From the NCBI GenBank assembly GCA_963969345.1, contig OZ017769.1, positions 6,513,725 through 6,577,724 on the forward strand: a DNA stretch of 64,000 bases, given 5' to 3'. Shown here piece by piece: positions 25,601 to 37,600 of the stretch. The position numbers and the translations under genes are program-made. The notes beneath the pieces were generated by a model. It was not told the DNA's origin and searched no databases. It saw nothing but the letters and a program-made list of their open reading frames with translations. The stretch's first letter is position 1; each line of letters begins with the position of its first letter. This stretch comes from Turbatrix aceti. Its lineage: Eukaryota; Nematoda; Chromadorea; Rhabditida; Panagrolaimidae.

Positions 25601-28600
25601 GGTAAGTTGCCTTCAATTGTTCGTCCGCGCTCAAAGTTTGCGCCCGCTTCACGAGATTTTCAACGCTGAAATTTGAACCATAAAAAAAATATTTTTTCCA
25701 GCAAAAAAATATGTACTTACCTGGATTGTTTTTCGTCGATGGACTTCAGCTGGAAATCATGACTCTGCAACTGCGCTTTAGCCACTTTGAAATCAGCTGA
25801 CGGAGGCTTCTGATTAGCAACCAGCTCCTCGATTTCTTCGATCCAGTTGAGAAGCGCTCTGTAGGCGTCGTTGAAGGATCCCAGATCATTCAGAGCGCGT
25901 TCGAGAAGTCGTTCTCGTCCATCAACAACCCCGTTGACATCAGCCAGACGTTCAGTAACGTTAGCCATCTGACGCTCCACGAGATCCGTCGGAACACCTG
26001 ATCCGGCGTTGCGCAACAGCTGCTGGCACGACGCGATCACGTCACCGACAGCCTTGGCAACAGGCTTGACGTCGTTGGCCTTGAACTGGCCGAGGGCTGT
26101 CAGCTGTCTGCGGAGATCGACGGGTTCAGATGCAACAGGCTCGGAGAGCACTTCTGAGGCAACGATCGCGTCAAGTTCGGCGAGTCTCGCTTCGACGTCT
26201 TTTTCAAGGCCGGTGAGCTGTTTGGCGGTCTCGTCAATGGCCCATTCCCTGTCAGCCAGGCGCTTCTTCTGCGCGGTGAGTTTTTGTTTGAGCGCATCAA
26301 GATCACGAGAAACAGAGCCAGCGCCAGCGGGGACGTTGCCGCTTTCGACAAGCGCCTTCCATTCGATTGCCAAAGTCTGCAGCGCGTTTTCCTTCTCAGC
26401 CAGAGCCGCGGCGAGATCGTGGCATTCGGTTTTCTGCTTTTCGAGGGCTTCAAGGTCGCATTCTACGGGCCGAAGGTCGCGGATCTGGTCAGCCAGGTCG
26501 TCGATCTCAGAGCGAAGCGCGTTGCTGTGGGCGGTTTTCTCGTCAGCGGCGTTCTCGGCGTGAAGCAATTTATCGTGCTGGACAGCGAGTTGTTCCGTGA
26601 GTTCGTTAAAAGCGTGTTTGAGCTCGTCGACTTCGTCGTCGATCTGTTCCTTGTCTTTGTCGTCGGTGAAGGGTTTGAGCGCAGCAACGGCGGATTCAAG
26701 AGCACCCAGTTGCCGGCCGTACTTGGACTGTAGATCGTCGATGACGACTCTCAGCCTCTCTTTGGTGAGTACCGGTTGCTTGCCCACGCCTTCGCTTTCG
26801 TCGAGAGCCGCGCTGGCACGCGTCGAGGCCAGAAGACCCCGTACGCCCTCCAAACTGCCTTCAAGTTGCTTGAGAAGGTCGTTCTTCTGTCCAGCGGATT
26901 TCTCGAGAGCCTCGGCGGCCTTAGCGAGGTCCTTGATGTCTGTTTCGAGATTATCAGCCTCGCGACGAAGTTTTTTCGCGTCCGCGCCGGGAGCAAGGGC
27001 TTCCAGTTTGGTCAGCGTTGTCGACAGCAGTTCCCGTTTAGGCCGGAGTACAGCGAGCGCTTCTTCGACGGGTTTCGTGTCGCCCGGCTGTCCGGAGGCC
27101 TTCGCTTCTTCCAGTGCGTGAGCAGCAGCTTCGAGGCCCGCCCTGATTTCCTTGTCGAGTGCGTCCGCCTCGTCCACGAGCTTCTTGGCCTTCTTGGCAG
27201 CTCCGTGGCGCCGTTTGACGTCAGCCAGAAGAGGTTCCCAGGTGTCGTTCAGTCGAACCAGCGTGTCCTTAGCAGCGGGTGCACCAGGAGCGTTCGCAGC
27301 CGCAGCTTCGGCGAGTTTGGCGCGCATCAGAAGCATGGCACCCTCGCGATTGCCAATGACCTGGTGGATGGGGTCGAGATCTGCGAGTTGTTCGCTCAAC
27401 TTGGCGGGATCGGCCGAGAGGGACGGCAGAGCGTCGACGTCTTCGCGGGTCTGTTCGATCCAGTCTAAGGCATTGGCGGCGTCGACAAGCAGCTCATTTT
27501 TGTGGCCCTTGGCTTCACGGGCTCCGTCGAGCACGCCGGCAATTCGGCGATCGAGGTCGCCGATCGATGACTTGGCAGCTTCGAGGCGGGACGAAATATC
27601 CGATTGAGCGGCGCCATCGGGATCTACCGCTTCCATGAGGTCAGCGGTGATTTTTTCGAGTTCAGAAGCCCGATTTGTCTTGACTGCGTCGAGGTCGGCG
27701 GCGATGCGTTCGAGTGCCACGAGCTGGGCTGCGACTTCGGCATCCGTGGTTGGAGGAATCTTTGCGGCGTCCATGACAGCGCGTTCCACGCTGCCAAGGT
27801 CGTTTCTAAAACAAAACAGGTTCAAAGATTTTCAAAAACAAGGAAATCAAACCTGAGAGCCTTCTGCGCAGCATCAAATGCCAGGCCGAGTTGTTTGGCC
27901 TTCTCTAGAGCGTCGATTCGCTGAGAGACGGCGTCGTCGAGAGCAGTCCATTGCTTGTTGACTGAGTCGACGTGCTCGGCCACAGCGCGACCGAATGGCT
28001 CGTTGGGCGCTGTCTGAAGCAGGCCATCGGACCGGTCGTTGAATCCCTGCCACTTGGGCTGTTCATCCGCGATTTCGTTTTTCAGCAGGTTCAGTACCGT
28101 CAATCGATCTGCGACGACGGCAGGTTCAGCGGATACTCGGCAGATGTCCAGGACCTGTGTTTTCTTGCCGATCCACTGACCCAAAGAGGCTCCATCATCG
28201 AGAAATGCTTTGGCGTCGAGGCCTAGCTGTTCCAGAGCGGCGTTGTCCTGTTTCAGAGCCGGGAAGGCTGCTTCGAGAGCTTCCTGCTGCGCGGTCATGG
28301 AAGGGTCGCTGGGCTGTTTTCCATCGAGAAGAGTAGCAAAAAGAGAGCGCAGAGCAACGAGTTCGGGTTCTTTGCCTGTGACGCGGGCGTCTGCAGCCTT
28401 GCCTTCAGCGACGATTGACTTCACCGATTCTTTGTCAAGATTCACGCCGCGTCTCTTGGCCAGCTGCGCCTGTTCCTGGGCCAGCCAGCGAGCGAGTTCG
28501 TCATGACGCGTCTGCCACTTTCTATGATGATCTGCCGTAGAATCAGCGCGGTCGTTGATAGCTCGCAGCTGGCGTACTGCTTCGTCGTGGCGCTGGCGAA

Positions 28601-31600
28601 GGCCGAAGACCTGTCGAGTCACGGCAGCGCCCTCGCCTTCGAGATCAACTGAACGGCGTTTGTTGGCACCAGATGCCTGCAGGAGACTCGTTCCGAGTCT
28701 TTCAACGCCGTCTACGAGCACGCATATGTCGTCGAGTTTGGTCGAAAGATCGTCGGTTCTCGCGCGCTGTTCGGCGAGAGCGCCGAGGTCGACCGGGACG
28801 TGCTCTGCTTCAATCGCGACGCTCTTTTCCACGCCGGTGAGTTTCTCTTCGACTTCGCCGACACGAGCGGCAAACTTGCTTTTCTCGTCGGCAAAAGTCT
28901 TCGCGGCTGCGACTTTTCCATCCAGGTGCTGTTGTACACGCGCAAATGCCTTCTTCGTGGCCGCGAGGGCGTCTGTCACTCCGCGCTGCTCCGTCACATT
29001 CGGCACGCCGAGGAGCGTGTTCACGGTCTCTTCGAGTCGCGGAATGCCTTCCGCTGAGATCTGGGCGAGATCATTTCTCATTCTTTGCATCCCGTCGTCG
29101 TCCAGTGTCTCGCCAGCGCCAGTTGCGCGATCAATCTCGTCCGAGAGGGCCAGGAGTTGTTTGCCAACAGCATCGTTCTGCGCGTTGAAGTCCCCAAGGT
29201 GTTTGATGACGTCGAGCAGATTCTCGTGGAGTCCGTTTCGACCGCTCTTCAGTCGGACAAGGCGGTTCTTCACGGCAGCCAAATCGGCTTCAAGTCCTTC
29301 GGCTGCGACCACACCGGGCGCTGAATCCTTCATGTCCTCTACCTGTTCTTCCAGGTCGTCGAAAACCTTGGCGTGGCTGTTGATGCCGCTGAGCATGAGC
29401 TGTTCTTCGTATTTGAGGTCATTGAGCTTGTCCAGGACGAGCGGGAGATCGGGGGCCCTTGCGTAGTCGCGTTCGACATCGTCGAGCCAGGCGCGGAGCC
29501 CGCTGAGACCCGCCTTGACGCCTTCTTTGTGCGAGAGTTCGGAACGCACCGCGTCGAGGTTGTCGTTGATCTTGGAGTTCAGAAGGTCGAATCTGCGCTT
29601 CACGTCCGACACCAGAGCGTCCTGCTGCTTGGCCAGGTCGTCATGAGCGTCTGTCGCAGCCGTGGCCTCAACGAGTTCTTTGCTGGAAGCAACGATGGCG
29701 TCAACTTTGGCCTGGTTGCCGATGGCCTCTTCGTTGAGGTCGCCGAACACCTGCAGGAGCTCGTCGAGAGGGGGTCGGTCAGCGGCATGGATATCTGCGT
29801 CGCGGAGAGCGCGTTCGAGTTTTCCGAGCCACTGCGCGACATCGTTCACGTTGTGATCGTGGTCGATGGACAGAGACTTCAGCCGGGCCAGAAAGTGATC
29901 CAGCGTCCGCGTGTCGCCCTTGAGTCGTTCGTAGTCGTCGTACAGCCGCTGCACCGTGTCCTGCACCTGATCAGCCTGGAGCGGAGGATGCGTTGCGTTC
30001 GGATCGCTGCGCTTGAGTTCATCCAGATAGGCTCGGATTTCGCATTCGATTTTAACGGCAAGTTGGCCGATGTCGCGGAGCTCTGATTCGCGCGCGTAGA
30101 TGCTGTCGACGACAACTTTGTGCTCGCGCCTCGACTCGACCACGCGGTCGGGATAGCCGGAGCGGCGGCGCAGAGACTCGAGTTCGCGCGATTTGGCGAA
30201 GATCCACGATTGAAACTCGCTTGAGAGGTTTGCGAATTGAATCAGGAGATCTGTCGCGATGTCCAGTCTAAAAAACACGTATGTATCACGCCTTTAGCAA
30301 TGTCACATTTTTTTGTCTGATGTCCGAATACAACCAAAACTGTCCAAGCCGGTCGCTCGGATAAAAAAAACCGAGCCGAGCCTAAAAATTACCCAAAAAT
30401 AGATAAAATTGACTTTTTGACGTTTTTGAATCAAAACTGCGGTTTCTTTAATCAAAAATTCCCTATTTTCAAAAATGTTTTATGTTAGAAATTTTTTTTG
30501 ACGCCATAATTTTTTTTTCATTACGAAAATTGGGTGTAAAAAATATGCAATATTCGACTCGAAATTTCGAGCCAAGCCACACGAATGCTCGGCTGGACAA
30601 TTTTTGCTCGTTTGACAATTCTGATCATTCTGCATCTATTTCTGTTCCTTACCGTCTCAAAACAGCGTCTGTAGAATCGACAAGCGACTTGTACGTCGTC
30701 AACAGCCGTTGGCGCGCATCCTTGAGCGCGTGATACTGATCGGGAGAAAGTGTCTCGACTCCAGACTCGGAAAGCTTCGCTGCATCCTCGGCATGCCGGT
30801 GAATAAGTGGACCCAGTTCGGCGAGTCTCTCACGGACTCTAAGCAACTCAACGCGAGCATCCGAAACCGATGCCGAATCTCCAAAATCAAAATCGAGATC
30901 CCGAACGCTGGGCAGCGAAGAGAGCTGCGCCAGGACGGCCTCGATCTGCACGGCTTGCTGCGAGCATTCGCTCTGGTACGATTCCTAAAGTTTATTCATT
31001 TTTTGAATTTATGTTTGCCGTAATTCCCTCCTCCTCTTCCACAACAACAACAACACCAACCCCCGACATCACCACCAACCACACCGGACCCAAAAACAAA
31101 TGTTAAGCAGGAAAATAAATAAATAAATGCCAGCCAAGCTGTGGAAAACCCCACGGAACTGACGCTTCCGTGAGTGCCAAAACTTTTTTTCAACGTAATT
31201 TTATTTACAAAGTGAATGAAAATAAAAACTCTGCAATCGTCTGAGATAGACTATAGTATTCTGATGCCAAGAAAATAAGTATGTAAGTGAACGGCAGAAA
31301 TAGACTGTGTTTTGTGGAGAAAAAAAGACGTTTATAGTAGATAAGTAAGTGATTTTAGATTTTAGCGACGAAGAAAGAGAACACGCGGAATTTTGTGTGA
31401 AAAGTGAGGAAGCTTGACCGAGGCAAAAATGCTAGTGAAAAAATAAACTATGAAAAAGAAAAGAAAGGCGGCGCTCGGATTCGAGCTTCGGTGAAAGCGA
31501 CTTCGAACGACACTGCGTTTAGATGGTACAGACAGACAGGTCCGCAGCACCGTTCAAAGATGCGCTCCACGTCGGCTACGAAAACACGGAGCACGCCTGC

Positions 31601-34600
31601 AAAAATAGTTGGCAAATGATGCATTCTCCAGTTGGGCAGAGAACAGATGAATTTCTCGAGAAAGACACGAGAAACACAAAAAAAATGGCAGAAGAGTAAG
31701 GCACTTTGAACGGACAAAAAAATTGAGCAATTGGGAAATGGGATTGAATGGCAGTCAACTTCGGGTGGTAGAGGTAAGCAGGTGGGCGCTTTGGCGGGGC
31801 GGGCGGTTATTGGTTGCTGGACGACGAGTAATTGTACGACGTGGTCTTGGTCGACGTTGTGGTGCCATCGGGTGACACAAAGGTGTGCACCTGGGTGGAA
31901 CCGCCGGGAGCTCGGAGCTCCGCAGCATCGCCCTTCCAGTTGATTTCGCGGTTGAACGATTTGCGTGCTTCTTCGATGATGCCACTCACGGGCCTGGACG
32001 ACGACGATGGCACTTCTTCGGTGGTTGAGGAGTAGTGGTACGACGTCACCACAGGGGCAGAGCCGCTGGCGCTGCCTGCGGGAGGAATGAGCTGGTTCAA
32101 CTCGTCGAGAGGCAAGTTGAGCGCTTCCAGGACGGATCTAGCCGTGTCAGGGTTGAGCAGACGCATGTGCGCAGCCTTGGGGATGGAGTAGTGCCGGCCT
32201 GACTGGGGATGGACGATTTCGTTGGTAGTGACGTCCAGCAGACCGGACTCAATGGCTTCGCGCAGACTGACGTTGGTCAGTGTCGCGGGATTTTCCAGCA
32301 TTTTGTCATCGACGTTCACGCCGGCCGCTTCAACCTTCGCCAGGAAGTCGTGCTGCAGATCGGCGACTTTGAGAGCATCGTCGACGAACGATCTCTTCGG
32401 ATCGTCAGAGACAGATGATCGGAAGCGCGCTGACAGACCGGGCTCGACGCGTTGGGGCGTCAGTCTGATAACCGTTGCTTCATCACGGAACTTGGGTCTT
32501 GATTGCCGTCGATCGTCGTCGACTGAATCCAAACGGAACTTGAATCCTTCGGCTTCACGCCGTTTCACTGCTTCGGTCACGGCCTGGGCAGCTTGCATCG
32601 GAGAGGCGATCAGGGCGATGTGGCCAATGCGTTCGGCTTCGGCGAGCGTGATCTTCGACTTTGAACGAGGATCGGTGTATTTTCCATCGTTATCGACGAC
32701 TTGTTTGGTCAGAGCCTCACGAATAGTGATTGTGTGACCTGATTCGACGTCGTGAATCAAAGAATCGGGATCGATGACTCCCTGATCGACAGCAGCCCGG
32801 AAAGTGAGGAACATGCCGGTTTTAGGGTCGCGCACACGTCCGGAGCGTTCGTCAAAAGTGTCATTTCGGATGACCTTGGAGAGATTTGAGTGATCGCCAT
32901 TTTCGATGCCTTCTACGCTGTCGATGAGGCCTTGGCGGACGGCTTCTGAGATGCTCAGTGTTTTTCCGCTGTCAGGATCGATGAAAATGTCCTGTACGAC
33001 GTCGATGATGCCTTTTCCAAGCGCTTCGGCGAATGTCAACTTTTCGACACGTCGCAGACGGTCACCGACTTCGCGGGGGATAACGCCTTCTTCGATAGCC
33101 TTGTTCACCGAGAGGATCTTGCTGTCGGTCACCTGCACGGTTTGAGCCCGAGGATCGATGATGCCACTGGCGACGGCTTCGAGGAGGTTGATCTTGCGGT
33201 TCGTCCTGTAGTCAGTGAGGAGGGGCTCGGAGAGGATACGAAGTGTACCGCTGTCAATGAGGCCCTTTGCGCCGGCATCGTTGAGGCTCAGCCGATCACC
33301 GGTGAGAGTGTTGTGGTACTGGCTGGTGTTGATGTCCAGCAGCCCCTCGTTGAGCGCATGGGCGATCGGAACACCGTAGCCCTTGGACGGATCGTAGACG
33401 CCCTCCATCGCCAGACTGGCGTAGACGGGCTTCACCAGATCGATCCAGGATAGTTTCTCATTGGTGAATGGGTTGCGAACTTCTCCGGTGTTCGGGTTGA
33501 TGATGCCCAGCTCGACGGCACGCTGCACGGAAATCTTTTCGTTGTTGACCGGATGGATGACTCCCTTGGGAAGCGTTTCGGCAAGTGTAACGTCCAGGAC
33601 GCCGTTGTTGGCAGCGCGGCTGAGGTCGACGGCTTCTCGCGTTTTCGGGTGAATGTATTTCAGGTTTCGGATGTCAATGATGCCTTGACGAATGCCTTCT
33701 TGGAGTGAGATCTTTTCATTGTTTCCATCAATGACACCTGAGTTGACGGCGAGTTGAATGTTGGAGCGGAACACGCTGAAGCACTTGGTCGTCTCTTTGC
33801 CTTTCTTGTCGACGCGGATGAGGCCCATGCGCTGGGCATCAGCGACTGACATGATGCGACCCGTGCGGGCGTCCTTCACCTTGTCGATGCCGACAAACTG
33901 CACGTAGGGCTCGTGATCGATAGAATCAACGGTGGACGATGACTTGACCGTTGTCGTGGTCTGCGTGACAAATGGATCGCCATTCAGCTGGATGGTGAAC
34001 TTCATGCCGGTGTTGGGATCGACGTATTCACCCTTTTCAACGCCATCGTCTCCGCGGATCACGCGCACCTTCACCGGGTTTCCCGCACCGAGATCGACGA
34101 GTCTTTCAACGTTGCTACCACCTCTGGCGGCGGCAGGAACGACGGCCTGGCTCGGCTGGGGATAGGATGGTGCTGGTGGAGCTGGTGCATCCGGGGCGCG
34201 TTCAAAGAGGTTCACCTGGCTTCGAACAAACGAGCTGCCAGATTGTCGGTGAGACGGGGGTTCACTGGCAAAGGGGGTCAGCTGGAGAGTCTGTTCGACG
34301 ACTCTGTGCGAACCAGGACCATGACCATTGGTTCCAGAAGCCGTAATGACTCCGGAAGTCAGCGCCTGCGAAAAGGGAGTGCTCTCCTGGGTGCGTTGGT
34401 TGTGGACAACGCCGCGAACGGGGTCAATCACTCGTCGCTGGACGGCATCGCCGTAGGAAATCTGTTCACCGGTGGCCGGGTCGCGGACGTGAATGCTGTT
34501 GCCATCGACGACGTTCTCCGAAATGGCATCGTGCAGGGCACGGATTCGGCCGTCGTTGCCGATGTGTTCGCCTGTGGTGTAATCAAGTCGGCCGGAGATG

Positions 34601-37600
34601 AGAGAAGATTCAAGTGTATCCGGTAACGCTTCTCGCAGGAGTCCTTGAGCCAAAGCAAGTCGGAAGTCGACATTTCGGCCGGTGGCAGTGTCAAGGACAG
34701 TTCCCGCGACGTCATCGACAATGCGTTCTTCGATGGCGTCGAGCAACTTGAGTTCACGGTTTCCTCGTTTGTCTACGACAGTGATGGCGTAGGGGTTGAG
34801 GAAGCCCTTTACGATGAGTTGCTTCAACGTGAGCTCGTCTTCAGCGTCGGGATGGCTGAACTTGCCGGTGGCAGAGTCGAATCGGTTTCCTTGGATGAGC
34901 GAAGTCACTGAGTGTTCCAAAGCTCCGGCGGAAACGTTGACGGCCTCCTTCTTGGCGACTTGTGAGCGAGTTTGGACTTTGACGGTCGTATGCACTGCGT
35001 CGCTGGCATTTTCAGGCACGCCACCGGTAGGATAGATGCGATGCTGCTTCGCGGCGTCGGTGAAGGAGAGTCGTTGGTTGTTGGACTTGTCGAGGTAATA
35101 GTTTCCGCGTGTGTCGATGATGCCCCACTTCTCGGCTTCTTCGAAGGTCATTTCTCGGCCCGAGAGCGCGTCTTGGACACGAAGGTCGTCGGGTGTGAGT
35201 CGACCAGATCGGAGGGCAGCTTCGATCGAAAGACGAGCGCCGTTGGTCGCGTCAACCAGAATTCCGAGCGACGAGTCGAAAGTCCACGAAGACTCGAATT
35301 CTTCGATCTGAGCTTGTCCAACCGGGCGGAAGGACATGACAGGGCCGGTGCCGGAGGAGAACTGAATGACCTTCTTGCCAACCGATCCCTGCGTTGCGGG
35401 AGGTTCGGCGACCAGGTGAACAATGCGTTCATCGACAGCCTCCTGGAAAGTCAGCTTGCGGCCGCGAACTTCGACAGAGCCATTTCGATCGAGGACCTTT
35501 GATTCAAAAGCTTCCTTGGCGTTGACGGTGCGTCCAGACTTGGGATCTTTCACGTTGACAGAGTCAGGGTTCAGGATGCCCAGAGTGAAGCCGTCTTCGA
35601 GCGTCAGCTGTTTGTTGGTTCCCGGAGGTGCAACAACGCCGGTGGCAAGATCGACGATGCCTCGGCGCTCGGCTTCGCGCACGTTGTAGCCTTCGGCGGG
35701 CACTTCAATTGTTCCCTTTCCGCCGGTAATGGCGCGGTAGACAGAAACTCCACCGGGTCCACCGACGGCGCTGGTTTCAGTGCGGCGGACACGCTTCACG
35801 GTCGAGACATTTTCTTCGAGTTGCTTGTCGGGGTAAATCTTGGGCGCCAGCTGCTGGCTCGTTTCCGTGACAGTTTCCTGTGTCTTTTCTTCGATTGTCG
35901 GACCGGCCTGGGAGTGGCGGTTGGGGATGATCCATTCGGAAGCCGGGTCAATCAGGCCCTGGTCGAGAGCTTCGTGCAGACTGATGTCCGTGTTGCCCTG
36001 ACGGAAGCGCTGGGTGCGGGAGTCAATGAGACCCTGTCGCATGGCTTCGGCAAGAGTGATCTTGATTTGGTCTTGTCCGACAACAGGCTCCGGTTGGCCG
36101 GGGCGTCGGATACGACGACGCTGCTCGCGTTTCTTGATCGGAGTCATGAGCGACGGGTGAACGTCGAAGAGGGCGGTGAGACGGATGGCGCCGCGCAGAG
36201 AGATGAGTCCCTGGACGTAAGCCTCACGGGGGCTCAGTTCGCGACCGGCACTGACAATGACGCCCTTCGTGGGATCGACGAGGCCCTTGGAAACGGCGCG
36301 GATGAGCGAGAGCTCGGTGCCGGCTTCTTTGATGCCGATGGGGGCCGTCAGAAGATCGCGGAGCGTTGGGTCGACGATACGGGCTGTCGCCTGAGAAAGC
36401 AAGGTGCCCTGGCCGGTTGCGAGGTCGACTACACGTTCTGCAGGCACGACGAGCGCACCGATTTCGACGGCTTCATTGAAGCTCAGGTTGAGGCCAGTCT
36501 TGGTGTTCTTGATGCCCTTGACGTCGAAGATGGAGTGGTGAGCTCGCTTGGTCAGAAGACCATCGGCGACGGCTTCGCGCAGGTTGAGCACCTGTTTCTG
36601 GCTTGGCAGCTGGATGCGTCCCTGGGGATCCAGGAGACCGCGTTCGAGGGCTTCGCTGATCGAAATAACCTCTTTTTCGTCGGGATCAACGATGTGGCGC
36701 ACTTCGGAGTCAATGATGCCGTGGGCGACGGCTTCGAGGAGTGTGTAGCGGTTCTTTGTGCCCTTGTCCACGAAGCGGTTAGCGGTGTCGAGAAGATCGC
36801 GTTCGCTGGCTTCGGTGAGGGTGAGCGGCTTGGAGATGTAGCCGTTGCTGTACGCCTGCTGGAGAGTCAGCTTCTGCCGCGTGCGCAGATCCTGGAAGTT
36901 GCCTTCCCGGGAGTTGAGCGCGTGCTTCAGGTAGGCAGCGTGGGGCGTGATGCGTTCGTTCGTCGACGTGTTGATGATCTCGCGCACGCCCTCGTTCAGC
37001 AGCTTCAGATTCGACGAAAACGCTTCTCTGAGCGTGAATTTGTCATCCGAGTTTCGATCGTGGAATTCGCCAGAGTTTGCATCGATGAAGTTGTCAGCAA
37101 TGGCATCGGAAAGCGTGATGGCGATCGTGGGAACCTGGTTGGGGGCAAGCTGGATGTAGCCGTTGTACAGGGCATCTTGGAGGGGAATTACGCCAGAGTA
37201 TTTGCCGGTGAATTCGCCAGTTTCGGTGTTGATAATGTTTTGCTGGATCGCGCTTTCCAGGGTGATGGGTGGCAGTTTGAGGATGCCCTGCTTGATGAGC
37301 TTCTGCTGGGTCTGGATGTCGACGATCTTGCGGCTGTCTTCGAGGGGGATGATCTCGCCGGTATGGATATCACGGAGCTGACGGTTATCCGGGTCATAGA
37401 GACCGATTTGGATGGCTTCGAGCAGCGTTAGCTGATCGCCAGTCTCGGGATGTCGGATGCCGAGGTGCGAGTTCAAAATGTCGTTGACATTCTCGTTGAT
37501 GTAACCCAGTTCTGCGGCCTTTTCGAGCGAAATGCGGGAGCCAGAGAGGATATCAAAGAACTCGCCGCCATTTGAAAGATCCAGCAGACCCTGGCGAATG

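Noticed and set aside
35821..37431. 536-codon plus-strand open frame
   Set aside because: Antisense of the plectin-repeat exon; its repeated sequence simply mirrors the repeats of the real frame.
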